This document shows positions 7,856 to 17,044 of a stretch of DNA of 64,000 nt, one piece after another (within the stretch, counting starts at the first letter, position 1; every line of letters begins with the position of its first letter). The notes beneath the pieces were generated by a model. It saw only the letters and a program-made list of their open reading frames with translations. It had not been told where the DNA came from and searched no databases. The stretch is from Curtobacterium luteum (GTDB taxonomy: Bacteria > Actinomycetota > Actinomycetes > Actinomycetales > Microbacteriaceae), in contig NZ_BMOI01000003.1 of the NCBI RefSeq assembly GCF_014646995.1, forward strand, positions 1 to 64,000. The letters are read 5' to 3'. Both the position numbers and the translations under genes were made by a program.

Positions 7856-9703
7856 CTACTCGACGGTGACCGACTTCGCGAGGTTGCGCGGCTGGTCGAC
7901 GTCGAGGCCCTTGGCCGCGGCGAGCTCCATGCCGAACATGTGCAGCGGCGCGACCGCGAGCAGCGGCTCGAACAGCGGCGTCGCGAGCGGGATGCGCAGG
8001 ACCTCGTCCGCGAAGGGCAGCACGGCGGCGTCCCCTTCCTCGGCGACGGCGATCACCCGGGCCCCGCGTGCGCGGATCTCCTGGATGTTCGACACGACCT
8101 TCGGGTGCAGCGAGCGGCTGTCACGCGGCGAGGGCACGATCACGAAGACGATCTGGCCCGGCTCGATGAGGGCGATCGGCCCGTGCTTGAGCTCACCCGC
8201 GGCGAAGCCCTCGGCGTGGATGTAGGCGAGTTCCTTGAGCTTGAGCGCACCCTCGAGTGCGATCGGGTACCCGACGTGGCGGCCGAGGAAGAGCACGCTG
8301 CGGGTGTCCGCCATCCAGCGGGCGAGGTCCTTGATGCCGGACGCGTCGTCGATGGTCTGCTGCAGCTTCGGGGCGAGGCCCTCGAGCTCGGCGACCTGCT
8401 CGGCGATCTGTTCGGCCGTCAGGGTCCCGCGCAGCGTCGCGAGGTGGAGCCCGAGCAGGTACAGCGCGACGCCCTGGGCGATGAAGGCCTTCGTCGAGGC
8501 CACGGCGACCTCGGGCCCGGCGTGCGTGTAGATCACCGCGTCGGACTCGCGCGGGATCGTCGCACCCTGGGTGTTGCAGATCGAGAGGACCTGCGCACCC
8601 TGCTCGCGGGCGTACTTCACGGCCATGAGCGTGTCCATGGTCTCGCCCGACTGGCTGATCGAGACCACGAGCGTGCGGTCGTCGAGCACCGGGTCGCGGT
8701 ACCGGAACTCGTGGGCGAGCTCGACCTCGACCGGGACGCGCGCCCACTGCTCGATGGCGTACTTGCCGAGGATGCCGGCGTACGCCGCGGTACCGCAGGC
8801 GATGACGATGACGCGGTCGACCTGGGCGAGCCGGTCGGCGATCGGGTCGAGGTCCGTCAGGGTCACCGCGCCGTCGTGCACGCGGCCGAGGATCGTCTTC
8901 GCGACGGCCTCGGGCTCCTCGCTGATCTCCTTCGCCATGAACGACGTCCAGCCGCCCTTGTCGGCCGCGGACGCGTCCCAGTTCACCTCGAACTCGCTCG
9001 GCGTCGCCGGGGTGCCGTCGAAGTGGATGACGTCGACGCCGTCGGGACGGATCGTGGCGATCTCGTCCTGCCCGATCGCGAGGGCGCGCTGCGTGTGCGC
9101 GACGAACGCCGCCACGTCCGAGCCCATGAAGTTCTCGCCGTCGCCGAGCCCCACCACCAGCGGCGAGTTGCGGCGGGCGCCGACGACGACGCCCGGCTGG
9201 TCGGCGTGCACGACGAGGAGCGTGAACGCGCCCTCGAGCCGCTGGACCGCCTGCTGCATGGCCGCCGTCAGGTCGCCGGTGTCGCGGAAGGACTTCGCGA
9301 CCAGGTGGGCCGCGACCTCGGAGTCGGTCTCGCTGGTGAACGCGACGCCGTCGGACTCCAGCTCGGCGCGGAGCTCCGCGAAGTTCTCGATGATGCCGTT
9401 GTGGATGAGCGCGAGCTTGCCGCCGTCGGCCAGGTGCGGGTGCGCGTTGCCGTCGGTCGGGCCACCGTGCGTCGCCCACCGGGTGTGCCCGATGCCGGTG
9501 CCGCCGTCCGCGATCGGGTGCGCCTCGAGCTCGTCGACGAGGGCCTGGAGCTTGCCGGCCTTCTTCGCCGAGGCGAGGTCCGACGCGCCGTCCACGACGG
9601 CGATGCCCGCCGAGTCGTAGCCACGGTACTCGAGCCGACGGAGACCACCGAGGAGGACGTCCTGGCTGCTGTTGGTGCCGACGTAGCCCACGATTCCACA
9701 CAT
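7856..9703 (-). CDS. glmS: Glutamine--fructose-6-phosphate aminotransferase (isomerizing) GlmS
   Basis: 615 residues, normal length. Makes glucosamine-6-phosphate, the first step to UDP-GlcNAc for cell wall; GlmM, the next enzyme, is encoded 2 kb away. Starts MCGIVGYVG, so the catalytic Cys is residue 2 after Met removal; RLEYRGYDSAGIAVVD and GIGHTRWATHGGPT mark the glutaminase domain; two SIS domains follow (ACGTAAYAG, SISQSGETMDTL), ending DQPRNLAKSVTVE. No Shine-Dalgarno: TAGGAT ends 7 nt before the ATG, suggesting a leaderless transcript. I see no glmS ribozyme. Confidence 0.98.
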   Translation of the reverse strand: MCGIVGYVGTNSSQDVLLGGLRRLEYRGYDSAGIAVVDGASDLASAKKAGKLQALVDELEAHPIADGGTGIGHTRWATHGGPTDGNAHPHLADGGKLALIHNGIIENFAELRAELESDGVAFTSETDSEVAAHLVAKSFRDTGDLTAAMQQAVQRLEGAFTLLVVHADQPGVVVGARRNSPLVVGLGDGENFMGSDVAAFVAHTQRALAIGQDEIATIRPDGVDVIHFDGTPATPSEFEVNWDASAADKGGWTSFMAKEISEEPEAVAKTILGRVHDGAVTLTDLDPIADRLAQVDRVIVIACGTAAYAGILGKYAIEQWARVPVEVELAHEFRYRDPVLDDRTLVVSISQSGETMDTLMAVKYAREQGAQVLSICNTQGATIPRESDAVIYTHAGPEVAVASTKAFIAQGVALYLLGLHLATLRGTLTAEQIAEQVAELEGLAPKLQQTIDDASGIKDLARWMADTRSVLFLGRHVGYPIALEGALKLKELAYIHAEGFAAGELKHGPIALIEPGQIVFVIVPSPRDSRSLHPKVVSNIQEIRARGARVIAVAEEGDAAVLPFADEVLRIPLATPLFEPLLAVAPLHMFGMELAAAKGLDVDQPRNLAKSVTVE

Positions 9704-9710
9704 GCGCTCG

Positions 9711-9716
9711 ATCCTA
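9711..9716 (-). promoter_or_regulatory. glmS: Candidate -10 box of leaderless glmS promoter
   Basis: TAGGAT on the minus strand, 7 nt before the glmS ATG, with no Shine-Dalgarno. It shares a 70-bp divergent intergenic region with gpx. Confidence 0.5.
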
Positions 9717-9760
9717 CGGTCTGGCTGGATGCCCACCCTGCATGCCCGCCACGAGAGGGA

Positions 9761-9766
9761 TACCGT
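9761..9766 (+). promoter_or_regulatory. Candidate -10 box of leaderless gpx promoter
   Basis: TACCGT exactly 7 nt before the gpx ATG. The GAGAGGG tract further upstream is too far (about 14 nt) to act as a ribosome site. Confidence 0.5.
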
Positions 9767-9773
9767 TTCGGCC

Positions 9774-10259
9774 ATGGGACGCTTCGACGACATCGAGATC
9801 ACGACGCTGCACGGTGAGCAGACCACGTTCGGGGAGTTCGCGGACAAGGCCGTCCTCGTCGTGAACGTCGCCTCCCGCTGCGGGCTGGCGCCGCAGTACG
9901 AGCAGCTCGAGGCGCTCCAGAAGGAGTACGGCCCGCGTGGGTTCACCGTCCTCGGCTTCCCGAGCAACCAGTTCCTGCAGGAGCTCGGCTCGTCCGAGGC
10001 CATCGAGGAGTACTGCTCCACCACCTGGGGTGTCACCTTCCCGATGTCCGAGAAGGTCAAGGTCAACGGCAAGGGCGCCCACCCGCTCTACCAGGCCCTC
10101 AAGGAGACCCCGGACGCCTCCGGCAAGGCCGGCCGTGTCTCGTGGAACTTCGAGAAGTTCCTCGTCGCGCCCGACGGCACCGTCACGCGCTTCCGTCCGA
10201 CCACCAAGCCGGACGCCCCCGAGGTCGTCGCCGCCATCGAGGCGGCCCTGCCCGCCTGA
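9774..10259 (+). CDS. Glutathione peroxidase family (thioredoxin-dependent) peroxidase
   Basis: 161-residue thioredoxin-fold peroxidase reducing hydroperoxides. Peroxidatic Cys36 in NVASRCGL, Gln66 in GFPSNQF and the WNFEKFLV Trp-Asn pair at 124-125 make the tetrad. Ser64 replaces the Cys of plant-type FPCNQF, while Cys81 (EEYCSTTWG) is placed as the resolving Cys, so thioredoxin rather than glutathione is the probable reductant. The ATG was chosen over upstream in-frame starts because they run into the divergent promoter region. The stop lies in the first of several 9-bp tandem repeats. Confidence 0.92.
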   Translation: MGRFDDIEITTLHGEQTTFGEFADKAVLVVNVASRCGLAPQYEQLEALQKEYGPRGFTVLGFPSNQFLQELGSSEAIEEYCSTTWGVTFPMSEKVKVNGKGAHPLYQALKETPDASGKAGRVSWNFEKFLVAPDGTVTRFRPTTKPDAPEVVAAIEAALPA

Positions 10260-10288
10260 CGGTGCTGACGGTCCTGACGGTGCTGACG
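10256..10288 (+). repeat. 9-bp tandem repeat at gpx 3' end
   Basis: Units ctgacggtg, ctgacggtc, ctgacggtg and a partial ctgacg starting at 10256, 10265, 10274 and 10283. The gpx stop codon TGA is inside the first unit. Confidence 0.8.
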
Positions 10289-10340
10289 GGAGGCGCGGTG
10301 CACGTGAGCCGGTCGGCTCACGTGATCAGGGCCTCCCGTC
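10285..10340. repeat. Compound inverted repeat of the GGGAGGC family before coaA
   Basis: Outer arms gacgggaggc (10285-10294) and gcctcccgtc (10331-10340) enclose a perfect 10-bp hairpin (10301-10310/10315-10324, loop ggtc). It may terminate gpx, but it also covers the region where a coaA -35 would lie. Other members are at 14049, 25059, 30004, 44881 and 46365. Confidence 0.75.
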
Positions 10341-10342
10341 GG

Positions 10343-10348
10343 TACGCT
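10343..10348 (+). promoter_or_regulatory. coaA: Candidate -10 box of leaderless coaA promoter
   Basis: TACGCT exactly 7 nt before the coaA ATG; the intervening cgtcccc has no ribosome site. It begins 2 bp after the compound inverted repeat. Confidence 0.5.
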
Positions 10349-10355
10349 CGTCCCC

Positions 10356-11300
10356 ATGCCGATCACGGACACCGCCGTCGCGCACCCGACCCCCTTCGTG
10401 GAGATCCCCCGCGACGAGTGGGCGCAGCTCGCCCCGAAGGAGCACCTGTCGCTCACCGAGACCGAGATCGTGCAGCTGCGCGGGCTCGGCGACCGGTTGG
10501 ACATGCAGGAGGTGCAGGAGGTCTACCTGCCGTTGTCGCGCCTCCTGACGCTGTACGCCGCCGGCGCCCGCAACCTGCACGCGTCGACCTCCGCCTTCCT
10601 CGGGGAACGCGCGAGCCGGACGCCGTTCGTCATCGGCGTCGCGGGCTCGGTCGCCGTCGGCAAGTCGACCGTCGCGCGCCTGCTCCGTGAGCTGACGAAG
10701 CGCTGGCCGGACACGCCACGGGTCGAGCTCGTGACCACCGACGGGTTCCTCTACCCGAACGCCGAACTCGAACGCCGCGGGATCATGGACCGCAAGGGCT
10801 TCCCGGAGTCGTACGACCGCCGATCGCTGCTCCGCTTCGTCAGCCAGGTCAAGAGCGGGGCCGCCGAGGTCCGGGCGCCGTTCTACTCGCACCTCGTGTA
10901 CGACATCGTGCCCGACGCCGAGGTCGTCGTCCGACAGCCGGACGTCCTCATCGTCGAGGGACTGAACGTGCTCGCGGCGCCGACGAACGGGCGGCTCGCG
11001 CTGTCCGACCTGTTCGACTTCACCATCTACGTCGACGCGAAGACCAAGGACATCGAGTCCTGGTACGTCGACCGGTTCCTCGCTCTGCAGGAGGAAGCGT
11101 TCTCCAGTCCGGACTCGTTCTTCCACCGCTTCGCCTCGCTCTCCCGCGAGGACGCGGTGCGCACGGCGACCGAGGTGTGGCGGGCGATCAACGAGCCGAA
11201 CCTCGTCGAGAACGTGCTGCCGACGCGCTCCCGGGCCACGCTCGTGCTCAAGAAGGGCGCGAACCACAAGGTCAACTCGGTGCTGCTCCGGAAGATCTGA
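10356..11300 (+). CDS. coaA: Type I pantothenate kinase CoaA
   Basis: 314 residues. Phosphorylates pantothenate in the first committed step to CoA, the donor used by AcpS. The P-loop [12 protein letters not shown] (residues 94-105), [22 protein letters not shown] and [12 protein letters not shown] are characteristic of the prokaryotic type I enzyme. The start has no Shine-Dalgarno and fits the leaderless pattern. It converges on glmM across a repeat array and a strong terminator. Confidence 0.97.
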   Translation: MPITDTAVAHPTPFVEIPRDEWAQLAPKEHLSLTETEIVQLRGLGDRLDMQEVQEVYLPLSRLLTLYAAGARNLHASTSAFLGERASRTPFVIGVAGSVAVGKSTVARLLRELTKRWPDTPRVELVTTDGFLYPNAELERRGIMDRKGFPESYDRRSLLRFVSQVKSGAAEVRAPFYSHLVYDIVPDAEVVVRQPDVLIVEGLNVLAAPTNGRLALSDLFDFTIYVDAKTKDIESWYVDRFLALQEEAFSSPDSFFHRFASLSREDAVRTATEVWRAINEPNLVENVLPTRSRATLVLKKGANHKVNSVLLRKI

Positions 11301-11307
11301 GCGAGCG

Positions 11308-11387
11308 CCGCACACGCGGCTGCGCCGCACCCGCGGCCCCGCCGCACGTGCGGCCCCGCCGCACGTGCGGTGCCGCCGCACGTGCGG
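11308..11387. repeat. Five-copy 17-bp array of CCGCACGTGCGG-type palindromes
   Basis: 12-bp units at 11308, 11325, 11342, 11359 and 11376, all spaced exactly 17 bp. The last three are the perfect palindrome ccgcacgtgcgg; the first two vary at the centre (ccgcacacgcgg, ccgcacccgcgg). The array starts 7 bp after the coaA stop and ends 13 bp before the terminator. Confidence 0.9.
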
Positions 11388-11400
11388 TGCCGACGGCCTG

Positions 11401-11462
11401 CGCACAACCAAAGACCCCCGGAACCACTGCATCGCGCGGTTCCGGGGGTCTTTGGTTGTGCG
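11401..11462. terminator. Strong bidirectional terminator between coaA and glmM
   Basis: Perfect 25-bp stem (11401-11425 with 11438-11462) and a 12-nt loop. Each arm contains a run of A or T next to a GC block (aaagaccccc / gggggtcttt), so it can work from both sides. Confidence 0.9.
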
Positions 11463-11502
11463 GCGGAGATTCGCGCCGGGCACCGCTCCAGCAGGGCGGA
11501 CC

Positions 11503-12879
11503 CTACGCGGCGTCCTCGATCGCGAGCCGCGCGCGTACGACGTCGGCGAGGTCCTCGGCGATGCGCTCGGCATCGGCCTGGGACGCCGCCTCGACCATGA
11601 CCCGCACGACGGGCTCGGTGCCGGACGGCCGCAGGAGCACCCGTCCGGAGTCGCCGAGCGCGGCGGTGTGCGCCGCGACCGCGTCCTGCACGCCCTGGTC
11701 GTCGAGCCCCGTCCGGTCGACACCGCGCACGCTGAGGAGCACCTGCGGGAACACCGTCATGCACGCGGCGAGCTCGGCCAGCGACTTGCCGGTCCGTGCC
11801 ATCTCGGCGACGAGGTGCAGTCCGGTGAGGATGCCGTCGCCGGTGGTGGCGAACTCGTTGAGGATGACGTGGCCGGACTGCTCGCCGCCGATCGAGAAGC
11901 CGCCCTCGTTCATGCGCTCGAGCACGTACCGGTCACCCACGGCGGTCTGCTCGACCGCGATGCCGTTGTCCGACATGGCCCGGATGAGCCCGAGGTTCGA
12001 CATGACGGTCGCGACGAGCGTGTCGTCGTGGAGCTGCCCGCGCTCCTTGAGCGACAGCGCGAGGATCGCCATGATCTGGTCGCCGTCGATCTGGTTGCCG
12101 GCGGCATCCACCGCGAGGCAGCGGTCGGCGTCGCCGTCGTGCGCGATGCCGACGTCGGCGCCGGCCTCGAGCACCGCGCGGGCGAGGTTGTCGAGGTGCG
12201 TCGAGCCCACACCGTCGTTGATGTTCACGCCGTTCGGGTCGGCACCGATCACGGTGATCTTGGCCCCGGCGTTGTGGAACACCTCGGGCGAGACCGCCGA
12301 CGCGGCCCCGTTGGCGCAGTCGAGCACGACGTGGATCCCGTCGAGCCGGGCCGGGAGCGTGCCGAGCAGGTGCACGACGTAGCGGTCCTCGGCGTCCGCG
12401 AAGCGGGTGATCCGGCCGACGTCGCCGCCGGTCGGGGTCGGCGCCGAGTGGTCGTGCATGGCCGCCTCGATGCGGTCCTCGACCTCGTCGGGCAGCTTGC
12501 GGCCACCGGCGGCGAAGAACTTGATCCCGTTGTCGGGCGCCGGGTTGTGCGACGCGGAGATCATCACGCCGAAGTCGGCGTCGATGTCCGCGACGAGGAA
12601 CGCGGCAGCGGGGGTGGGGATGACCCCGGCGTCGAGCACGTCGACGCCGGCGGAGGCGAGCCCGGCTGCGACGGCAGCACCGAGGAACTCGCCGGAGACG
12701 CGCGGGTCGCGCGCCAGGACCGCGCGGGGACGCGGTCGACCGGACGCACGGCGGGCGTCCGCATGGTGTCCGTGTGTGAGCACGGCCGCGCTGGCCTGGG
12801 CGAGACCCAGAGCCAGCGCGGCCGTCAGCTCGCCGTTGGAGAGACCACGAACACCGTCGGTACCGAACAGACGCGGCAT
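11503..12879 (-). CDS. glmM: Phosphoglucosamine mutase GlmM
   Basis: 458 residues. Converts glucosamine-6-P from GlmS to glucosamine-1-P. Starts [12 protein letters not shown]; the phosphoserine loop is VMISASHNP (Ser110), the Mg loop is AHDGDADRC, the sugar loop [10 protein letters not shown], and the phosphate loop [13 protein letters not shown] 15-residue basic insert ([15 protein letters not shown]) lies near residues 40-55. It starts 22 bp after the rpsI stop and has no clear Shine-Dalgarno, so coupling to rpsI is possible. Confidence 0.97.
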   Translation of the reverse strand: MPRLFGTDGVRGLSNGELTAALALGLAQASAAVLTHGHHADARRASGRPRPRAVLARDPRVSGEFLGAAVAAGLASAGVDVLDAGVIPTPAAAFLVADIDADFGVMISASHNPAPDNGIKFFAAGGRKLPDEVEDRIEAAMHDHSAPTPTGGDVGRITRFADAEDRYVVHLLGTLPARLDGIHVVLDCANGAASAVSPEVFHNAGAKITVIGADPNGVNINDGVGSTHLDNLARAVLEAGADVGIAHDGDADRCLAVDAAGNQIDGDQIMAILALSLKERGQLHDDTLVATVMSNLGLIRAMSDNGIAVEQTAVGDRYVLERMNEGGFSIGGEQSGHVILNEFATTGDGILTGLHLVAEMARTGKSLAELAACMTVFPQVLLSVRGVDRTGLDDQGVQDAVAAHTAALGDSGRVLLRPSGTEPVVRVMVEAASQADAERIAEDLADVVRARLAIEDAA

Positions 12880-12901
12880 TGCGATCGGGTTCGGTGAGCG
12901 A

Positions 12902-13387
12902 CTAGCGCTTCGAGAACTGCGACGCCTTGCGGGCCTTCTTGAGACCGGCCTTCTTGCGCTCGATGACGCGGGCGTCACGGGTGAGGAAGCCGGCCTTCTT
13001 GAGCGCCGGGCGGTTGTTCTCGCGGTCGATCTCGTTCAGCGCACGCGCGATCGCGAGGCGGAGCGCACCGGCCTGACCCGAGGGGCCACCACCGGTGATG
13101 CGGGCGGTGACGTCGTAGGCGCCGAGGAGCTCGAGCACCTTGAACGGATCGTTGATCAGCTGCTGGTGCAGCTTGTTCGGGAAGTAGTCCTCGAGCGTGC
13201 GGCCGTTGACCGTGAACGCGCCGCCACCGGGGACGAGGCGCACGCGGGCGATGGCCTCCTTGCGGCGCCCGACGGCACCGCCCGAGACGTTGAGGATCTG
13301 GCGGGGAGCGGCCTCGGCAGCGGCGGGTGCGCTCTCCGTGGTGAAGCTCTCCGGGGTCTGGTCGAGGGAGTCAGCGATCTGTGCCAT
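12902..13387 (-). CDS. rpsI: 30S ribosomal protein S9
   Basis: 161 residues; the conserved core runs from [15 protein letters not shown] to the basic tail [12 protein letters not shown], whose last Lys-Arg reach the P site tRNA. The first 35 residues are an Ala/Ser/Glu-rich extension absent from E. coli S9 but usual in Actinobacteria. Second gene of the rplM-rpsI pair. Confidence 0.98.
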   Translation of the reverse strand: MAQIADSLDQTPESFTTESAPAAAEAAPRQILNVSGGAVGRRKEAIARVRLVPGGGAFTVNGRTLEDYFPNKLHQQLINDPFKVLELLGAYDVTARITGGGPSGQAGALRLAIARALNEIDRENNRPALKKAGFLTRDARVIERKKAGLKKARKASQFSKR

Positions 13388-13423
13388 GAGTTGTATCAGT
13401 CCTTGAAGTCGTCGTGGCCGTCG

Positions 13424-13870
13424 TTACTGCGCGACCTGGTCGAAGGTGTACGCCTTGGGCTGCTGCGCGGCGTGCGGGTGCTCCGCGCCGGCGTAGACCT
13501 TCAGCTTCTTGAGCTGCTCACGGCCGAGGGTGTTCTTCGGCAGCATGCCGCGGATCGCCTTCTCGACGGCGCGGGTCGGGTGCTTCTCGAGCATCTCCGG
13601 GTAGGAGGTCGCCGTGAGGCCGCCCGGGTAGCCCGAGTGACGGTAGTAGACCTTCTTGGCGAGCTTGGAGCCGGTGAGGGCGACCTTGTCCGCGTTGATG
13701 ATGATGACGTAGTCACCCATGTCCATGTGCTGGGCGAAGGTGGCCTTGTGCTTGCCGCGCAGGAGCGCAGCCGCGTGGGTGGCGAGGCGGCCGAGGACGA
13801 CGTCGGTCGCGTCGATGACGATCCAGTCGTGCTGGACGTCTGCCGGCTTCGGGGAGAACGTACGAGTCAC
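13424..13870 (-). CDS. rplM: 50S ribosomal protein L13
   Basis: 148 residues from [11 protein letters not shown], then [39 protein letters not shown] and [12 protein letters not shown] longer in-frame extension to 14002 has no homology and would cross the promoter. First gene of rplM-rpsI(-glmM), with a good promoter about 140 bp upstream. Confidence 0.98.
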   Translation of the reverse strand: MTRTFSPKPADVQHDWIVIDATDVVLGRLATHAAALLRGKHKATFAQHMDMGDYVIIINADKVALTGSKLAKKVYYRHSGYPGGLTATSYPEMLEKHPTRAVEKAIRGMLPKNTLGREQLKKLKVYAGAEHPHAAQQPKAYTFDQVAQ

Positions 13871-14008
13871 AGGAGTGCTGCTTTCGTGTCGAGGTGAGGA
13901 GTCCGTGAATCCCGCTCCGGTGGGTGTTCCCCGCGCGATGCACGTGGAACTGCCCGGTGGAGGGCTCATCTGACTGTCCGGCGCACGGGGCGCGCAGACC
14001 AAGGTGAG

Positions 14009-14037
14009 AGCATACCCGACGCGGCTCGCGTTGTCGA
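14009..14037 (-). promoter_or_regulatory. Promoter of rplM-rpsI
   Basis: Minus strand TCGACA, 17-bp spacer, TATGCT: a good housekeeping-sigma match. It leaves a leader of roughly 130 nt before rplM. Confidence 0.65.
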
Positions 14038-14048
14038 ACGCGCGCCGA

Positions 14049-14096
14049 GACGGACGGGAGGCACGGTGCCCGCTGGCACCGCGCCTCCAGTCCGTC
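14049..14096. terminator. Hairpin of the GGGAGGC family after the nuclease gene
   Basis: 22-bp stem with two mismatches (14049-14070 with 14075-14096, loop cgct), 27 bp past the stop of the secreted nuclease. Both arms contain the GGAGGC/GCCTCC core shared with the repeats at 10285, 25059, 30004, 44881 and 46365. Confidence 0.75.
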
Positions 14097-14123
14097 AGGT
14101 GGTTCCGTCCGTCAGGACGGCCG

Positions 14124-16838
14124 TCAGCCGAAGAGGCCGCGCAACCAGGCGATCAGGGCCGCGATGGCGGCCGCGACCGGTCCGGCGCCGTGGCCGGGCT
14201 TCCCGGGTCCGTCACCGGGCTTCCCCGGTCCGTCGCCGGGCTTCCCGGGCTGCCCGACGCCCGGCAGGTCGATGCCCACCAGGATCGGGTCGTGGTCGCT
14301 CGCGCGGTACACGTCGTCGCGGTACAGGTCCGTGACGTTGTAGTCGTAGCGCGAGTACTCGAGCCCCACCGACTCGACCGAGTTGATGTTCCAGATGTCC
14401 ACGCCCGTCACGGTCTTCAGGGCCGCCTTGGACGCGAACACGTGGTCGAGCGAACCGCTCAGGCCACCGAACACGTACGACCACTCGGTCGGGTCCTCGG
14501 CCGGGCCGAGGTCCGTGTACCCGGCGTCGTCGAGGACCCGCACCGGGTCCTCCTGGCTGTAGGCGTTGAAGTCGCCGAGCATGAACACCTTGTCGGTGCC
14601 CGCCGTCTTCTGCATCGCGGTCGAGAACGCCACGAGCGCCTTCGACTGCGCGACGCGCGAGGCGTTCGACGCGCCCTGGCCGTCGCCCTGGTCCGCGTCG
14701 GCTCCCGTGCCGGACCCCTTCGACTTGAAGTGGTTCGCGATGACGAGGAACGTGTCCGCCTTCTTCGGCTTCTCGACGCCCTTGCCCTTGCCGGGCTTCG
14801 CCACGACGGGGGCGAAGGCCTGGGCGAGCGGCTGACGGGCGTTCGCGAACGCGTCGGAGTCGGTCAGGATCGTCGACCCACCGACCGGCTGCACGCGGTC
14901 CTGCTTGTAGATGAGCGCGAGACGGATGACGTCCTCGCTGGCCGGGAGCTTCGCCGGCGACTTCGCGTACGCCCAGGTGTCCTTGCCGGTCGCCGCGTTC
15001 AGGGCGGACACGAGGGTCGCCACGGCGGCGTCACGGTCCTGGCCGAAGCGGGCCGAGTTCTCGATCTCCTCGAGCGAGACGACGTCGGCGCCGAGCCCGT
15101 TGATCGCCTTGACGATCTTCACCTGCTGGCGGCCGAGGTCGTCGGCGTTCGCGGCACCGCGGGCGTCGCACCCACCGCGCACCGTCACGGGGTCGCCGTC
15201 GCGGTCGGTGTAGTACGTGCAGCCGGCGAGCTGGTCGCCGGTGGTCGGGAAGTAGTTCAGGACGTTGAAGCCGGCGAGACGGATGTCGCCGCCGACGTTC
15301 TCCGGCGCGCTCGTGCGGACGTTCGAGAACGACGCCGGCAGGTCGGCCGCCGGGGTGGCACCGGTGATCGGCGAGGTCGGCTGGAACTTCCACGCGTCGT
15401 TGCGGTAGTCGAGGACGACCGGCTCGCGGAAGGTCGCGGCGGCGCCGACGGTGACCGGGCCCTGGGTCAGCCAGGAGGCCGGGACCGACTGGTTCGCGGC
15501 GCTGAGGAAGTTCGTGCTGGCACCGTCGTCGAGGACGACCGTGCGCGCCGCGTTGTCCGCGGTCACGGCAGCGGCCTCGGCGCTGCCCGGACGCGCGACC
15601 TCGGTCGGCTGGAGCAGGCGCTGCTTCCCGGCCGCCAGGACGACCTCGCCGTACTGGTTGGTCGTGTAGTTGTCCGCGACCGTGTAGTCGCCCTGCGGAG
15701 CGATGAGCATGCTCTCGAGCGACTCACGCTGGGCGTCCGTGCGCGGGAAGGTGAGCGTGGCGGGGACGGGCGCCGCGACGCCCGCCTTCGGGAGCTGCTC
15801 GAGTCCGGCTGCGGTCGGCACCGTGAGCTCGGTCAGACCGTTGAACTCGGAGACCGTCCCGGTCAGCCGGACCGCGTCGCCGACCGCGACCTTCGCTGCG
15901 GTCGCGGCGGAGTACACGAAGACCGCGTCGGACGCGGTGTGCGTCGACAGGTCGAGTGCGCCGCCGGTGCCCGCGGTCTGGATCGTGTAGCCGGCGAACC
16001 CACCGGTCGCGTAGACCGCGGTGACGACCCCGTCGGTGCGGACGGTCCCGCCGACGTACGGCGAGGTGTCGCTCGTCCCCTGCAACTGCGCGATGGTGAC
16101 CTGCTCGGCCGGTGTCGTCGGCGTGCCAGGGTCGGTCGGGTCGGTCGGGTCGGTCGGGTCCGTCGGCTGCGTCGTCTCGCCGGCGGCGTTCTCCGGTGTG
16201 ATCGTGCCGGTCACCGTGAAGTCGGCCGCGTTCGAGTCGGTGTCGGCCGTGCCCGTGCGGGTCAGGGCGTCGGGGACGGAGTTGGCGGTGCCGGTCGTCC
16301 TGACCGCGGTCTCGAAGGTGTTCGACGTCCCGTAGCCGAGCAGGTCGACGACACCGGGCGTGCCGGTGGTCACCGCGCCGGCGGGCAGGGTCAGCGCGGT
16401 CGCCTGGTCGGCCAGCAGGAGCGTGCCCGTCGACCCGGACGGGTTGAGCCCGGTGACGGCGTCCGGCTCCGGGAGTGCCTCACCGTTCGTGCCGTTCGAG
16501 CCCATCTGCACGAGGTAGGTGCCGTGCGCAGGCACCGACCCGGCGAGCTTGCCGACCGACGGGGCACCCGTGCTCGTCGCGGCACGGTACTGGACCGACC
16601 ACCCGTCGACGCTGATCGGGGCGTCGGTGGGGTTGCCGAGCTCGACGAACTTGTCGGTGAACGGCTGGTTCGCGCTGCCGCCCTTGAGGTAGGCCTCCTG
16701 GATGACGAGGCCGGTGCCGTCGGGGTTCGCGGACGCCGGGGCGGTCGCGACGAGCGGTGCGGCGAGGAGGGCTGCGGCGGTGACGGTGCACACCAGTGTG
16801 CGACGCGCCACCCCCGCGGAGCGTTCGGTTCGGAGCAT
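14124..16838 (-). CDS. ExeM/NucH-type secreted endonuclease with lamin-tail domain
   Basis: 904 residues. A signal peptide ([24 protein letters not shown]) is followed by a lamin-tail-like domain ([20 protein letters not shown]), a TDP-repeat linker, an OB-fold stretch ([15 protein letters not shown]) and an endonuclease/exonuclease/phosphatase domain with [28 protein letters not shown] and ASDHDPILV as metal and catalytic sites. A GKPGDGP linker and a hydrophobic C-terminus ([15 protein letters not shown]) suggest membrane or wall retention. It probably degrades extracellular DNA for phosphate or nucleosides. Upstream direct repeats could be a PHO-type site. Confidence 0.9.
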   Translation of the reverse strand: MLRTERSAGVARRTLVCTVTAAALLAAPLVATAPASANPDGTGLVIQEAYLKGGSANQPFTDKFVELGNPTDAPISVDGWSVQYRAATSTGAPSVGKLAGSVPAHGTYLVQMGSNGTNGEALPEPDAVTGLNPSGSTGTLLLADQATALTLPAGAVTTGTPGVVDLLGYGTSNTFETAVRTTGTANSVPDALTRTGTADTDSNAADFTVTGTITPENAAGETTQPTDPTDPTDPTDPGTPTTPAEQVTIAQLQGTSDTSPYVGGTVRTDGVVTAVYATGGFAGYTIQTAGTGGALDLSTHTASDAVFVYSAATAAKVAVGDAVRLTGTVSEFNGLTELTVPTAAGLEQLPKAGVAAPVPATLTFPRTDAQRESLESMLIAPQGDYTVADNYTTNQYGEVVLAAGKQRLLQPTEVARPGSAEAAAVTADNAARTVVLDDGASTNFLSAANQSVPASWLTQGPVTVGAAATFREPVVLDYRNDAWKFQPTSPITGATPAADLPASFSNVRTSAPENVGGDIRLAGFNVLNYFPTTGDQLAGCTYYTDRDGDPVTVRGGCDARGAANADDLGRQQVKIVKAINGLGADVVSLEEIENSARFGQDRDAAVATLVSALNAATGKDTWAYAKSPAKLPASEDVIRLALIYKQDRVQPVGGSTILTDSDAFANARQPLAQAFAPVVAKPGKGKGVEKPKKADTFLVIANHFKSKGSGTGADADQGDGQGASNASRVAQSKALVAFSTAMQKTAGTDKVFMLGDFNAYSQEDPVRVLDDAGYTDLGPAEDPTEWSYVFGGLSGSLDHVFASKAALKTVTGVDIWNINSVESVGLEYSRYDYNVTDLYRDDVYRASDHDPILVGIDLPGVGQPGKPGDGPGKPGDGPGKPGHGAGPVAAAIAALIAWLRGLFG

Positions 16839-16917
16839 GGTGACCTTCGCGTTCGTGGGTTGGCTCCCCCCGGTCGGGGGGCAACGACCCTCGGAACCTA
16901 CCTGCCTGACCGGTCCC

Positions 16918-16934
16918 TCAGGTTGCGGTCAGGT
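16918..16934 (-). promoter_or_regulatory. Direct-repeat site upstream of the nuclease gene (PHO-box-like)
   Basis: ACCTGA occurs twice on the minus strand (16929-16934, 16918-16923), 11 bp apart, a spacing typical of PhoP-type response-regulator sites, about 80-95 bp before the nuclease ATG. NucH is phosphate-starvation-regulated in Corynebacterium; regulation here is inference. Confidence 0.3.
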
Positions 16935-17044
16935 AAATGATTGCGTCCCGGAACGATCTACGCCGCGCTCCGCCCGTGGTCCGCGCGGTCCGCGCGGTCC
17001 GGGGTCCGCGCGGCCAGTGGTCTGTGCGGCCCGCGCGGGTGCGG

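Noticed and set aside
9704-9773. glmS ribozyme or riboswitch
   Set aside because: Only 70 bp between divergent genes, and the glmS -10 box lies 7 nt before its ATG, leaving no leader.
11308-11462. CRISPR array
   Set aside because: Repeats are 12-bp palindromes with 5-bp gaps; no spacers and no cas genes.
14004-16940. 978-codon plus-strand frame over the nuclease gene
   Set aside because: Lacks signal peptide or motifs; the minus-strand frame has a signal peptide and all catalytic motifs.
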